This document shows, in pieces, positions 1-9,021 of a DNA stretch of 64,000 nucleotides. This DNA is from a bacterium BMS3Bbin10 (GTDB taxonomy: Bacteria > Pseudomonadota > Alphaproteobacteria > Rhizobiales > Methyloligellaceae). The notes under the pieces are model-generated. The model was given only the letters and a program-made list of their open reading frames with translations, ran no database searches and was not told the DNA's origin. Location of the stretch: positions 1 to 64,000 of the forward strand of contig BDTT01000113.1 of assembly GCA_002897995.1 (NCBI GenBank). Reading direction: 5' to 3'. Each line of letters begins with the position of its first letter. The stretch's first letter is position 1. The translations under genes and the position numbers were made by a program.

Positions 1-25
1 GGAAAGCAACGCCCCTATGAGCGCT

Positions 26-64
26 AGGGTCTTTTCGATTTTTATGGAATCAAAATCAGACCCT
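26..64. repeat. Degenerate half copy of the two-hairpin repeat
   Basis: A palindrome with outer arms AGGGTCT (26-32) and AGACCCT (58-64) and an inner GATTTT/AAAATC stem. On the minus strand its core, TTTTGATTCCAT, matches the core of the second hairpin of the full elements at 81-194, 22364-22467 and 53222-53325. I read it as a decayed partial copy. No gene is visible in 1-198 apart from this and the full element. Confidence 0.55.
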
Positions 65-80
65 GGTTCTTTGATCTAAC

Positions 81-194
81 GTGCTTCTTATCGGAAAACC
101 GGTTCCCGCTTTTCCCGAAGCACTTAGCGCATGAACTCATAAACACAAAGCTGGACCGCGGTTTTGATTCCGTCAAAACATGAAGCGATCCAGC
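81..194 (-). repeat. Two-hairpin intergenic element, copy 1
   Basis: Two consecutive imperfect palindromes. The first has arms GTGCTTC/GAAGCAC enclosing GGAAAA/TTTTCC. The second has arms GCTGGACCGC/GCGATCCAGC enclosing GTTTTGA/TCAAAAC. It lies five bases past the stop codon of the small minus-strand gene at 199-375, so it follows that gene's 3' end. Copies 2 and 3 share the same architecture, and this copy is reversed relative to its neighbour gene. Such elements are common between rhizobial genes. A role in termination or mRNA stability is inference. Confidence 0.8.
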
Positions 195-198
195 GCTG

Positions 199-375
199 CT
201 ACCATATGTCCAGAATATTGTGCAAAAGGAAGCGGAAGAAAAATATCAGGGCAATGCTGCCAAACAACAGATGCACCCAGGGCCGGTCGCCATCTTCATC
301 GCGGTAGGTCAGCGCATGAAATGCAACAAATCCGGTGCCCGCAACCAGCAGCCAGTCAATCCAGGTTCCCCCCAT
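199..375 (-). CDS. Small membrane protein (58 aa), unannotated
   Basis: An ATG-to-TAG ORF of 58 codons starting MGGTWIDWLLVAGTG. It has a hydrophobic first segment (about residues 6-20), a charged middle (YRDEDGDRPW, about 24-33) and a second hydrophobic segment (about 35-54), which predicts two membrane spans. It lies 49 bases downstream of the 144-aa membrane protein gene in the same direction and may share its transcript. A two-hairpin repeat follows its stop. No family is recognised. Support is the tidy hydrophobic/charged pattern and the co-oriented neighbour; a weak purine-rich stretch precedes the ATG. Confidence 0.6.
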   Translation of the reverse strand: MGGTWIDWLLVAGTGFVAFHALTYRDEDGDRPWVHLLFGSIALIFFFRFLLHNILDIW

Positions 376-424
376 GAGGGCGTCCTCTTTTCTTCTGATG
401 AATATAATCAGCGCTTGAGCGGGC

Positions 425-859
425 TTAATAACATGGCGGGAACAAACATTGTAGCTTCAACACCTGCGCGGCGCTTTCCCCGAACATGAAGAGGATGATC
501 ATGAAGCCGACGATATACATGGCCGCTTCCAGCCCCTTGTTGATCTGCGCGCGGGAGGCCGATTTATGCACAACGCCGAATTCGGCCGGGTCAATCTCCC
601 CCTCGCTGTCCCGCTTCAACACCTTCTTGCAGAAATGGCGGACCCAAGGCGGCACAATGTCGTTGAACATATAGCCGGTGAAGTGTTTTTCGATCAGCTT
701 CTCATCGCCGGCCTCGCCAAACCAGTCCTCATAGGCAATCTCGAACACGCGGAATTCCCCCACGCTCAGCAACGCAGCCGCGCGCAGCACCGACCACACG
801 TCAACCGGAATTTTATGTTCATCGAAGTAGCGCCGAAGATTCGAATCCGGAGAGGTCAT
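425..859 (-). CDS. Hypothetical protein with one C-terminal membrane span (144 aa)
   Basis: I do not recognise a named family. The first 110 residues are soluble and mixed charged, with aromatic-rich stretches (YEDWFGEAGDEKLIEKHF). A single hydrophobic helix, about residues 112-130 (AAMYIVGFMIILFMFG), follows and then a short tail with two Cys (CLFPPC). The start at 859 is preceded by a purine-rich GGTGGACTT. The topology suggests a tail-anchored inner-membrane protein. The 58-aa membrane protein at 199-375 follows in the same direction, so the two may work together. No catalytic motif is visible. Confidence 0.7.
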   Translation of the reverse strand: MTSPDSNLRRYFDEHKIPVDVWSVLRAAALLSVGEFRVFEIAYEDWFGEAGDEKLIEKHFTGYMFNDIVPPWVRHFCKKVLKRDSEGEIDPAEFGVVHKSASRAQINKGLEAAMYIVGFMIILFMFGESAAQVLKLQCLFPPCY

Positions 860-1100
860 AAGTCCACCGTCATCTGTTACCTGAACGGATACCTGCTTTG
901 TTTCATCTTATCGCCAGTCGCTTGCAGGTAATAGTCCGGCCCAAGCCACCTCGCGCATGATTGAACGAGTTTCGGGCGGAACTACGGCCCTTTCAAATGC
1001 CCTGAATGAGAGTATATTAACCATATATACACGCATAGCGTGCATTTTATACTTGATTTTCTATGAGGCATAACAGCCCTGCTCACGGGAGCGCGCCCCG

Positions 1101-1568
1101 ATGGCTTACAAACGAACTCAGCCAAATTCAGACCCGCTCCTCCTGATCACCATAAGGCGCAATGATCAAAGGCTGCAACTGGAACGCTCCTTGAGCCGAA
1201 TATGGCATCAGCCCAAACTTCTGATCGAGCCGGGCGTCAGGGAAGCCTTCACCCTTCTTGTCGAGAATCATTTGAGCGGAAATCCGGTCAGGCCCGATAT
1301 ATTTATTCTCGATCTTGAGGACGGCGCCTGCAACACCGCTGTCCTGCTTGAAACCGCGCGCCTGGCGCCGGGTTTGCGCGACGCGCCATTTATCGCTCTT
1401 GTCGATTGCGAAAGCGCCGCCATGCGCAACCGGACCTACGATGCCGGCGCCGACCTGGTCGTCCCCTGGCCCCGTCTCGATGCGCGAATTGGCGACATCG
1501 CCGGGCTGGTGGTCGGCAGCTGGCTCAATACCGAATCCGCAGAAGACGCATCGAGGCAGGCAAGATAG
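1101..1568 (+). CDS. Degenerate response-regulator receiver-like protein (155 aa)
   Basis: The pattern fits a CheY-like receiver fold. Beta-1 ends LLLITIRRND with Asn21/Asp22 at the usual acidic-pair position. Beta-3 reads DIFILDLED with Asp71 at the phospho-acceptor position. Beta-4 reads PFIALVD and beta-5 GADLVVPWP. The conserved Thr/Ser after beta-4 is replaced (VDCES has the Ser late), and the invariant Lys of the K-P pair after beta-5 is missing (VPWP). There is no output domain. It is therefore either a pseudo-receiver or a strongly diverged single-domain regulator. The gene is isolated, with no histidine kinase nearby. A partner-binding role is inference. Confidence 0.6.
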   Translation: MAYKRTQPNSDPLLLITIRRNDQRLQLERSLSRIWHQPKLLIEPGVREAFTLLVENHLSGNPVRPDIFILDLEDGACNTAVLLETARLAPGLRDAPFIALVDCESAAMRNRTYDAGADLVVPWPRLDARIGDIAGLVVGSWLNTESAEDASRQAR

Positions 1569-1582
1569 CCGGTATCCGGCCT

Positions 1583-2365
1583 TCAGAATTTCCGGTACAG
1601 GCCGAAGGCGGCATAGCCGCCAAAATCCTCGGCGAGATAATCGCCGGAAACCCCGCCCGATAGGGTCAATTCGGTTCCGCCCAGATTGTAGCGCAGAAAC
1701 CCTCCTGCGCGCGCGCTGTCATATTCCTCATTTCCCGAAAGCCCGGTCTCAAGACCCGCGCTGACGCGGCCGCGCATCCGGCGCCCCAGGCGCAACTGCG
1801 TCCAGTAGGACGCAAAGACATCCGCATAGCTGGCATCCAGAGACAGCCAGCCGGCGTCTCCCAGATTGCGCCAGAGCTCAATCTGGCCCACCGCCCCGAA
1901 TTCGCCGCCATTGACACTATTGTCCGGATCGCCGGGTGACAGATCATGGGTCTCGAAACCGACGCCGGCATAGGCCTTGAGGGTCCACTCGCCGCGCCGC
2001 CACTGATAACCGCCAAGAAGCTGGGCCAGGGCGACATCGCCGTCGAAACCGGCCGATCCCGCAACGCCGGGCAGCGCGCCGCTATACTCATAAGCGCCAA
2101 TGCCGGTGAGCGCCTTCACGCGCGGGCCCCGGGCGTCAACGCTTGCGCCGAACGCCCACACGGCGCCGCCATATCCAAAAACGGAATTTTGCGTGAAACC
2201 CACACCGCTGAATATTTCAATGGATGGCGCGGGCCGGTCCCCTCGCGCATGGCCATCGGCCTGCGCGCGCGTAATCGCGGCGGGCATTGCCGCAATCAAT
2301 GCCGCAATCAACACCACCGCACCGCACCGGAAATGGTGCGGCCTCTTTTGGCCGAGCCTCCCCAA
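1583..2365 (-). CDS. bcsS: BcsS-family outer-membrane beta-barrel protein
   Basis: A 260-aa protein with a basic N-terminus and hydrophobic signal peptide ending around ITRAQA (residues 31-36). After that come alternating amphipathic strands rich in Gly and aromatics and a terminal Phe (GLYRKF), typical of an outer-membrane beta-barrel. Composition and strand pattern match the cellulose biosynthesis protein BcsS family (CBP_BcsS), found mainly in alphaproteobacteria and thought to act in cellulose export or assembly. No bcsA, bcsB or bcsZ lies in the window, so its link to cellulose here is by family only. It converges on the receiver-like gene with a 14-base gap. Confidence 0.65.
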   Translation of the reverse strand: MGRLGQKRPHHFRCGAVVLIAALIAAMPAAITRAQADGHARGDRPAPSIEIFSGVGFTQNSVFGYGGAVWAFGASVDARGPRVKALTGIGAYEYSGALPGVAGSAGFDGDVALAQLLGGYQWRRGEWTLKAYAGVGFETHDLSPGDPDNSVNGGEFGAVGQIELWRNLGDAGWLSLDASYADVFASYWTQLRLGRRMRGRVSAGLETGLSGNEEYDSARAGGFLRYNLGGTELTLSGGVSGDYLAEDFGGYAAFGLYRKF

Positions 2366-2478
2366 GACCTGCCCCCCAGTGACAGATGTTAAAGCCGTTA
2401 TCGAAATACTGGCATGTATTTCCGATTTAAGCCAAGCAGACTTGGAAATATATCCTGGATATCAACACATCTCGGCGC

Positions 2479-2516
2479 GAATAATTATAATATATATACT
2501 TGTAGTTTAATTATTC
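2479..2516. promoter_or_regulatory. AT-rich inverted repeat between ppk2 and bcsS
   Basis: Perfect 9-bp arms GAATAATTA (2479-2487) and TAATTATTC (2508-2516) flank a 20-base AT-rich centre (TAATATATATACTTG). It lies 26 bases beyond the ppk2 stop and 114 bases before the bcsS start. It could be a weak terminator for ppk2 or an operator for bcsS. Only the palindrome itself is observed. Confidence 0.35.
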
Positions 2517-2541
2517 AATCGGAGCGTGCATGCGTGCGGGA

Positions 2542-3381
2542 TCAGCTCTTTTCGGAATCCTCAGGTTTGGAACTCAATAACTCGGTGACGGTGTCGGGAA
2601 CGAAGGTCTGGTCCTCCATCGGCGGGCGGACATAGCCCGCCTGGGGCGGGCGCTCTTCCAGGATCACCGGTTCGGGGGTCAGGTCCTTATAGTCGAACAG
2701 ACTGAGAAGATGTGCGATGCATTTGAGCCGGGCGTGCTTCTTGATGTCCGCATCCACCACATACCAGGGCGCCTGCTTGATGTCGGTGTGGGCGAAATTG
2801 AAGTCCTTCGCCTTGGAATATTCAACCCAGCGATTGCGCGATTCAAGGTCCATGGGTGACAGTTTCCAGCGCTTGGTGGGCTCCGAGATACGGCCCTGAA
2901 AGCGCCGCTCCTGCTCCTCGTCGCTGACCGAGAACCAGTATTTGATAAGCTTGATGCCGCTGCGCACCAGCATGCGCTCGAACTCCGGGCAGGAGCGCAT
3001 GAACTCCTGATACTCATCATCCGTGCAGAACCCCATCACCCGTTCGACACCGGCGCGGTTGTACCAGGAGCGGTCGAGAATGACCATTTCGCCGGCCGCC
3101 GGCAGGTGGGGGACATAGCGCTGGAAATACCATTGGGTTTTCTCGCGCTCGGTCGGAGCGGGCAGGGCAACCACCGAGCAGATACGCGGATTGAGCGGTT
3201 CGGTGATGCGCTTGATCGTGCCGCCCTTCCCCGCCGCGTCGCGCCCTTCAAAGACGACCACGACCTTGAGACCCTCATGCTTGATCCATTCCTGCAACTT
3301 GACGAGCTCGGTCTGAAGTCTGGCCAGTTCGCGCTCATAGACCTTGTTGGAAATCCTCTTCCTGGCCTGGTTGTTTCCCAT
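2542..3381 (-). CDS. ppk2: Polyphosphate kinase 2
   Basis: A 279-aa single-domain PPK2 family enzyme that transfers phosphate between polyphosphate and nucleoside di- or triphosphates in the cytoplasm. Visible motifs are Walker A GRDAAGKGG (residues 46-54), Walker B ILDRSWYNR (about 101-109) and the Arg-rich lid region RISEPTKRWKLS. A coiled N-terminal helix precedes the P-loop (LARLQTELVKLQEWIK). Length fits the short, single-domain class. The class, and so whether it prefers ADP or GDP and which direction, cannot be fixed by eye. It is monocistronic, with the AT-rich inverted repeat at 2479-2516 after its stop. Confidence 0.92.
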   Translation of the reverse strand: MGNNQARKRISNKVYERELARLQTELVKLQEWIKHEGLKVVVVFEGRDAAGKGGTIKRITEPLNPRICSVVALPAPTEREKTQWYFQRYVPHLPAAGEMVILDRSWYNRAGVERVMGFCTDDEYQEFMRSCPEFERMLVRSGIKLIKYWFSVSDEEQERRFQGRISEPTKRWKLSPMDLESRNRWVEYSKAKDFNFAHTDIKQAPWYVVDADIKKHARLKCIAHLLSLFDYKDLTPEPVILEERPPQAGYVRPPMEDQTFVPDTVTELLSSKPEDSEKS

Positions 3382-3586
3382 CTGGCGGGCCCCCTTGAAT
3401 TTCGGTTTCAGCGTCCGGCGAACGGACCAGACGGAAAATGGCGCAATTTACCGGGATGCCCCGGACATCGCATCGAATCGCATTGAACCGGTTCTCATGT
3501 TAGCCGACAACACCGGCGCACACACCCGGTCCGGTTCACCCGAAGATACGGATTTTTGCCGCAGGCTGAAACGGATTCCGGCCGGC

Positions 3587-4705
3587 CTACGCCGCCAGGG
3601 CCGCCTTCGGCTCGGAATAGTCGTATCCCAGATCATCCGCGACCGCCTTATAGGTCACGGCCCCCCTGTAAACATTGAGCCCGGCCAGCAGATGCGGGTC
3701 GTCCAGCAGGGCCTTGTTGACGCCCTTGTCGGCGATTGACAGGGCAAAGGGCAAAGTGACGTTATTGAGCGCGTAAGTCGAGGTTCTGGCGACGGCGCCG
3801 GGCATATTCGCCACGCAGTAATGCACCACGCCATCGACAATAAATGTCGGATCCGCATGGGTCGTTGCTTTCGAAGTCTCGAAACATCCGCCCTGATCGA
3901 TCGCCACATCGGCCAGCACCGAGCCCGGTTTCATCCGCGAAACCAGCTCCTTGCTGACAAGTTTCGGCGCGGCGGCGCCCGGCAGCAGAACGCCGCCGAT
4001 TACCAGATCGGCCTGAAGCACTTCCTGCTCGATCGCCAGCGCCGTCGAATACAGGGTTTTGACGCGGCTTCCGAAACGCACGACAAGCGCGCGCATGGTA
4101 TCCACATTGCGGTCGAGCACCGTTACGTCGGCGCCCATTCCAATGGCCATATAGGCGGCGTTCTCGCCAACCACGCCGCCGCCGATGATGACGACCTTCG
4201 CCGGGGCGACGCCCGGAACGCCCGCGAGCAGCGTGCCCGATCCGCCCTGCGCCTTCTCCAGGCAATGGGCGCCGGCCTGTATCGACATGCGCCCCGCAAC
4301 CTGCGACATCGGCGCGAGCAGCGGCAGCCCGCCATGGGCATCCGTCACCGTCTCATAGGCGATGCATGTGGCGCCGCTCTCCACCAGATCCCTGGTCTGC
4401 TCGGGATCGGGCGCGAGATGCAGATAGGTATAAAGGATCTGGCCCGGCCTGAGCATCGCCCGCTCGCCGGCCTGCGGCTCCTTCACCTTCACGATCATAT
4501 CCGCGCGCGCGAAAACGTCCTCGGCCATATCGGCGATGGTGGCGCCGGCGCTTCTGTAATCGTCGTCGCTCGCCCCGATCCCCAGACCGGCGGCGGTTTC
4601 CATCACCACTTCATGGCCGTGATTTACAACTTCGCGCACGCTCGCCGGCGTCATGCCGACACGGTATTCGTGAACTTTGATTTCCTTGGGCACACCAAGC
4701 AGCAT
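3587..4705 (-). CDS. ald: Alanine dehydrogenase
   Basis: Interconverts L-alanine and pyruvate plus ammonia with NAD(H). I start it at [10 protein letters not shown] (4705), giving 372 aa, the usual family length. A GGAGAGA ribosome-binding site lies just upstream. The longer in-frame start at 4759 would add 18 atypical residues. Catalytic and binding residues align with the family numbering: Arg15, Lys75 (VKVKEP) and His96 (LHLAPD). A Rossmann motif ([12 protein letters not shown]) follows. It lies beside the taurine locus, where taurine-pyruvate aminotransferase makes alanine from pyruvate, so its likely job here is to regenerate pyruvate and release taurine nitrogen as ammonia. Confidence 0.93.
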   Translation of the reverse strand: MLLGVPKEIKVHEYRVGMTPASVREVVNHGHEVVMETAAGLGIGASDDDYRSAGATIADMAEDVFARADMIVKVKEPQAGERAMLRPGQILYTYLHLAPDPEQTRDLVESGATCIAYETVTDAHGGLPLLAPMSQVAGRMSIQAGAHCLEKAQGGSGTLLAGVPGVAPAKVVIIGGGVVGENAAYMAIGMGADVTVLDRNVDTMRALVVRFGSRVKTLYSTALAIEQEVLQADLVIGGVLLPGAAAPKLVSKELVSRMKPGSVLADVAIDQGGCFETSKATTHADPTFIVDGVVHYCVANMPGAVARTSTYALNNVTLPFALSIADKGVNKALLDDPHLLAGLNVYRGAVTYKAVADDLGYDYSEPKAALAA

Positions 4706-4868
4706 CACATTCTCTCCATACCAATACACGGCCCCCGCCGACGCGCGGCGGAGGCGCAATCCTCCCGAACAGATTTTAACCCCTGTCCCGGGATTCGATG
4801 ATAGGGCCAGATACGATAATTCATCCGGACCAGCCCCGGGCAGTTCAGGTCATGGACCCCTCCATGGA

Positions 4869-6362
4869 TCATCGGGCCCCGGCGGCGCCCTTGCGCGCCA
4901 TTTGCGCATCGATCAGTCCGGCAAGGCGAAGTATTCCGGGCTCGATCATTTTGGAATCGATAGACGAAAAGCCCAGCCGGAAATGGCGCGAGGGCCGGGT
5001 ATTCTCATTGAAATAGATACGCCCCGGCTCAATGATAATGCCGGCGCGAAGCGCTTCGGCGGCCAGCGCATCGCTGTCCAGGCCCCTTGGCCCCGTCACC
5101 CAGTAACTCGATCCGCCGAATGTCGGCATCCGGCTGGAGCCCGGCAGATGGGCGGCCAGGGCGTCGCGCATTGCTTCCCAGCGCACACGGTAGGCGCGCT
5201 CAAGCCGGCCAATGAGGGCGTCGTGATAGCCGAGCGAAAGGAACAGCGCCACGGCGCGCTGATTATTGTTGGGCGCGTGACGCATCATGAGACGGCGCAG
5301 CGCCCTCAACTCGCTGACGAGCGCTTTCGGGGCGACGAGAAAGCCCATGCGCAAACCCGGGAACAGGGTCTTCGATAGCGAGCCCACGTAAATGACACGG
5401 TCCTCGGCATCCATCGATTTGAGTGCCGGACAGGGGGAGCCGATATAGTTGGTCTCGAACTCATAATCATCCTCGACGATAACCAGATCATGCTCGCGGG
5501 CGGCGTCGAGCAACGCCTGGCGGCGGCGGCGCGGCATCGTCACCGTCGTCGGGAAATGATGGCTCGGCGTGGTGAAGACCACATCGCACCGGGCCAGGCG
5601 CGCATCGACAACAAGCCCTTCATGGTCGACTTCAATGGGCCTCACCTGGCTGGTCCGAAGCCTGAATATATTGCGCACGTCCGGGTAGCCGGGCTCCTCT
5701 ATCGCGACCACGGTCTCGCGCGTCACAAGCAGGCTCGCCAGCAGATAGAGGGCATTTTGCGCACCCAGCGTTACGAGGATTTCGTCATCGCCGGCCATGA
5801 TGCCGCGGCGTGGCAGGATGCGCGTGCGAATCTGCTCCACCAGCATCGGATCGTCCCGGTCGCGAAAATCGCTTGTCCACGCCTCGATCCATTGTTTCCC
5901 CAGCGCCTGCCGGTTGCATTCGCGCCATTCGGCAATGGGAAACAGCTTGTGGTCCACCTGTCCGTAAATAAAGGGATAGGGATAGTCCGGCCAGTTCTCC
6001 GGCTTGCGGATATTTTCCTGATTGGTCGGCTGCACGCGGTACCGGGCGAGCCAGTTGGGCGGCTCGAATTCCTCCGGTGCGTCGAAAACCGGGCGTTCCG
6101 CGCGGCCGTTCAGAATGTCTTCATTGACGTAATAGCCGGAGCGTTCGCGCGCGACGATATAGCCGTCGTCGATCAGGCCCTGATAGGCCAGCACCACCGT
6201 ATTGCGCGAAACGCCGAGCCGCCGGGCCATTTGCCGGCTCGACGGTATCCGGTCCTGAACCGGCAATTGTCCGCCCAGGATCGCCGAGACCAGAACCTCC
6301 CGAATCTGGGATTGCAGGCTCATCTTGCCCCCGGCGGGCAACTGAAACAACGACTCGCGCAT
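4869..6362 (-). CDS. tauR: MocR-type regulator, probable TauR
   Basis: A 497-aa fusion of an N-terminal GntR-type winged helix (about residues 10-75; recognition helix SSRQMARRLGVSRNTV) to a fold-type-I aminotransferase domain. The PLP-lysine region is SLSKTLFPGLRMG and the Asp region VIVEDDYEFE. This MocR/GabR architecture, divergent from a taurine aminotransferase gene with tauABC behind it, matches TauR, the taurine-responsive activator described in Rhodobacter capsulatus. It most likely binds the 169-bp intergenic region and activates tpa and tauABC when taurine is present. Effector and role are inferred from context; the domain assignment is secure. Confidence 0.85.
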   Translation of the reverse strand: MRESLFQLPAGGKMSLQSQIREVLVSAILGGQLPVQDRIPSSRQMARRLGVSRNTVVLAYQGLIDDGYIVARERSGYYVNEDILNGRAERPVFDAPEEFEPPNWLARYRVQPTNQENIRKPENWPDYPYPFIYGQVDHKLFPIAEWRECNRQALGKQWIEAWTSDFRDRDDPMLVEQIRTRILPRRGIMAGDDEILVTLGAQNALYLLASLLVTRETVVAIEEPGYPDVRNIFRLRTSQVRPIEVDHEGLVVDARLARCDVVFTTPSHHFPTTVTMPRRRRQALLDAAREHDLVIVEDDYEFETNYIGSPCPALKSMDAEDRVIYVGSLSKTLFPGLRMGFLVAPKALVSELRALRRLMMRHAPNNNQRAVALFLSLGYHDALIGRLERAYRVRWEAMRDALAAHLPGSSRMPTFGGSSYWVTGPRGLDSDALAAEALRAGIIIEPGRIYFNENTRPSRHFRLGFSSIDSKMIEPGILRLAGLIDAQMARKGAAGAR

Positions 6363-6402
6363 CGTCTGGCCTCATCAAAAAGAGGAATTTGGTACTAGGA
6401 TG

Positions 6403-6436
6403 AGTCCAAAAAATGAGCGTAGCCTTAGAATGGACT
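6403..6436. promoter_or_regulatory. Candidate TauR operator
   Basis: In the tauR-tpa intergenic region the hexamer AGTCCA (6403-6408) and its inverse TGGACT (6431-6436) are separated by 22 bases. Both carry an adjacent A/T run (AGTCCAAAAA and AATGGACTT). MocR regulators bind paired short repeats, and TauR sites in related bacteria contain a CTGGAC-like core as I recall. The orientation here is inverted rather than direct, so the assignment is tentative. Confidence 0.35.
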
Positions 6437-6531
6437 TCGTACAAGCTGACAGGATTAGCGGGCCGGGAGCGCGAGATGGACCTGTGTCCGGTCATCCACC
6501 GGGTACCCGGTGAAGTATTGAGGCAGGGAAA

Positions 6532-7848
6532 ATGCTGAAATCAGTCAATACGCTTGAGCATCACTGGATGCCCTTTACGCCCAACCGCGAATTCAAGGAT
6601 TCGCCGCGGCTGGTGGTCAAAAGCAAGGGCGTCGAGTTGTGGGACCATAATGGCAACCGCATACTTGACGGGTCATCGGGCCTGTTCTGCGTGGCGGCCG
6701 GACATGGCCGCACGGAAATCGCCGAAGCCGTTTATGAAGCGCTGCTTGAAAACGACTATACGGCGCCCTTCAATCTCGCCCAGCCTTCATCCTTCGAGAT
6801 GGCGCGCCGGGTCGCCGCGCTGACGCCGGAAGACATCAATCACATCTTTTTCGCCAATTCAGGGTCGGAGGCTATCGACACCGCGCTGAAAATCTCCATG
6901 GCCTTTCACCGGGCGCGCGGCGAGGGACAGCGCACCCGTTTCGTATCGCGCGAGCGCGCCTATCATGGCGTCAATATCGGCGGCACGTCGCTGTCCGGCA
7001 TGGTCAAGAACCGCGAGACCTTTTCCGGCGTGATGCCAAATGTGGTGTGCATGCGCCACACATGGCTTGAGGAAAACCGTTTCGTCCGCGGGCAGCCCGA
7101 GAACGGAGCGGAGCTGGCCGATGATCTCCAGCGCATGGTGGACACCTATGGCGGGGGCACGATCGCGGCCTGCTTTGTCGAGCCGGTCGCCGGCTCGACC
7201 GGTGTGCTGCTGCCGCCGAAAGGCTATCTGGAGCGGCTGCGCGAGATTTGCGACGCCAACGGCATCCTGCTGGTGTTCGACGAGGTCATCTGCGGTTTCG
7301 GGCGCCTTGGAGCCCCCTTTGCGAGCCAGGCCTTCGGCGTCACGCCCGATATCATGACCATGGCCAAGGCGCTGACCAATGGCGCGCAACCCATGGGCGC
7401 CATCGCCGTCAAGGACGAGATTTACGAGACCATCGTCAACGCGGCGCCCGAGGGCGCGATCGAATTGTTTCACGGTTACACCTATTCAGCGCACCCGGCC
7501 GCCTGCGCCGCCGGCATCGCCACGCAGAAAATCTTCGATGAAGAGAAGCTGTTCGAACGCGCCGCCGGGCTGTCCGGCTATTTCCTCGATGCCATCTACG
7601 CATTGCAGGACATCGATCTCGTGACCGACATCCGCGGTTACGGGCTGCTGGCGGGCATCGATGTGCAGCCGGGGAGCACGCCGGGCGCACGCGGCACGCT
7701 AATTCAGAAACAGCTTTTCCAGAACGGGGTGCATGTGAAATTCACCGGCGACTGCGGCATCCCCGCGCCGCCACTCGTCGCCACGCGCGAGCATATCGAT
7801 GAGATGTGCGCGGCGCTGCGCAAAACCCTGGAGGAGTTTAAGGACTGA
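6532..7848 (+). CDS. tpa: Taurine (omega-amino acid)-pyruvate aminotransferase
   Basis: A 438-aa class-III PLP aminotransferase. Motifs include ANSGSEAIDTALK (about 108-120), FDEV with Asp250 to the pyridine nitrogen, and MTMAKALTNG with Lys279 as the Schiff-base lysine. The family moves an omega-amino group to pyruvate, giving alanine; beta-alanine, taurine and hypotaurine enzymes look alike. Position between tauR and tauABC argues for taurine to sulfoacetaldehyde. Sulfoacetaldehyde acetyltransferase (xsc) and phosphotransacetylase are not in the window, so the next step must be encoded elsewhere. The ATG follows a GGCAGGGAAA ribosome-binding site. Confidence 0.82.
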   Translation: MLKSVNTLEHHWMPFTPNREFKDSPRLVVKSKGVELWDHNGNRILDGSSGLFCVAAGHGRTEIAEAVYEALLENDYTAPFNLAQPSSFEMARRVAALTPEDINHIFFANSGSEAIDTALKISMAFHRARGEGQRTRFVSRERAYHGVNIGGTSLSGMVKNRETFSGVMPNVVCMRHTWLEENRFVRGQPENGAELADDLQRMVDTYGGGTIAACFVEPVAGSTGVLLPPKGYLERLREICDANGILLVFDEVICGFGRLGAPFASQAFGVTPDIMTMAKALTNGAQPMGAIAVKDEIYETIVNAAPEGAIELFHGYTYSAHPAACAAGIATQKIFDEEKLFERAAGLSGYFLDAIYALQDIDLVTDIRGYGLLAGIDVQPGSTPGARGTLIQKQLFQNGVHVKFTGDCGIPAPPLVATREHIDEMCAALRKTLEEFKD

Positions 7849-7924
7849 CCACCGGCTGCCGGCAAATGCAGCGGCCTGCAGTTTTTTGTATGACTGGAGT
7901 AGTAAAAAAGGGAGGAGTAGGAGT

Positions 7925-8938
7925 ATGAGAAAAATATTTGCAGCCCTGACGGGCGCTGTTTTTGCGCTGTCCCTGGGGGCAATGAGCGTTCAGGCACAAG
8001 AAGTCACGATCGGCTATCAGCAGATTTACAACCCGTGGAAAGTCGCCATTGCCGACGGCGCGTTCGAAAAGGCAACCGGCTACAAGATCAAATGGAAGAA
8101 GTTCAATTCAGGCGCCAAGGTCATCACCGCCATGGCGTCCGGCGACGTCCATATTGCTCTTGCCGGCTCCAGCCCCATCGCCGCGGGCATCAGCCGCGCG
8201 CTGCCCATCAAATTGTTCTGGATCACCGAGAACATCAATGACGCCGAAGCGCTTGTCGCGCGCAACGGATCGGGCGTCAAGACGATACAGGACCTCGTAG
8301 GCAAGAAGGTCGGCGTGCCGTTCGTTTCGACGACGCATTTTCACATGCTGTTCGCTCTTGAGCACAACAAGATCGACCCCAAATCCGTGAAGCTTCTCAA
8401 CATGCAGCCGAATGCGATTGCGGCGGCCTGGGAACGCGGCGACATCGATGCCGCGTTTGTCTGGGACCCCGCTCTTGGACGCATCAAGAAGACGGGCAAG
8501 GTTCTGTTGACGTCGGGCGATCTGGCGAAACTCGGCAAGGCCACCTTCGACGGCATGGTCGTATATAACGACTTCGCCGCCAAGAACGCCAAGTTCATGT
8601 GCCAGTTCGTCAAGACCATCGCCGCGGCCGATGCCGCCTACCGCGACGATCCGGGCAGCTTTTCCGGCGATTCCGCCAATGCGAAGAAAATCGTGAAACT
8701 CGTCGGTGGCGACGCCAAGGACGTTCCCGGCGTGCTGGCGCTTTACGACTTTCCGACGCTGAAGCAGCAGGTGTCGAGCACATGGCTCGGCGGCGGCAAG
8801 GACGGCGGCGCGGCCAAGGCCCTGTTCTTCACCTCTGAATTCCTGAAGAAACAGAGGAAGATCGACGCCATGCTTCCGGACTATGGCGCGGTCGTCGACG
8901 TCAGCTACGCGAAAGCCGCGCTTGCCGGCGGTTGCTAG
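7925..8938 (+). CDS. tauA: Taurine ABC transporter, periplasmic binding protein
   Basis: A 337-aa secreted binding protein. I start it at ATG 7925 behind GGAGGAGTAGGAG. The signal peptide is about residues 1-24 (FALSLGAMSVQAQ, cleavage after VQA). The mature part has the SsuA/TauA (NMT1-like) fold: EVTIGYQQIYNPW opening strand, SGDVHIALAGSSP, and VGKKVGVPFVSTTHF. It captures taurine in the periplasm for TauBC. It lies 76 bases after tpa in the same direction. A strong hairpin follows its stop before tauB, a usual device for making more binding protein than ATPase. Confidence 0.88.
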   Translation: MRKIFAALTGAVFALSLGAMSVQAQEVTIGYQQIYNPWKVAIADGAFEKATGYKIKWKKFNSGAKVITAMASGDVHIALAGSSPIAAGISRALPIKLFWITENINDAEALVARNGSGVKTIQDLVGKKVGVPFVSTTHFHMLFALEHNKIDPKSVKLLNMQPNAIAAAWERGDIDAAFVWDPALGRIKKTGKVLLTSGDLAKLGKATFDGMVVYNDFAAKNAKFMCQFVKTIAAADAAYRDDPGSFSGDSANAKKIVKLVGGDAKDVPGVLALYDFPTLKQQVSSTWLGGGKDGGAAKALFFTSEFLKKQRKIDAMLPDYGAVVDVSYAKAALAGGC

Positions 8939-8953
8939 AACACTCTCAACCAG

Positions 8954-8985
8954 ATGCGGTCCCCCCGGGGGCCGCATTTTTCTTT
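8954..8985 (+). terminator. Hairpin plus T-tract between tauA and tauB
   Basis: ATGCGGTCCCCC / GGGGGCCGCAT form a GC-rich stem at 8954-8977 followed by TTTTTCTTTT. It has the form of an intrinsic terminator but lies inside the tau operon 15 bases after tauA, so it probably acts as a partial terminator or 3' mRNA stabiliser that raises tauA over tauBC. Confidence 0.7.
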
Positions 8986-9021
8986 TAATCTCTTATCTCA
9001 AGAGACCTGGAGGCGATCAAA

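Noticed and set aside
7867..7887. Short TGCAG/CTGCA hairpin with T-run between tpa and tauA as terminator
   Set aside because: A five-base-pair stem is too weak to call, and the genes are plainly one pathway.
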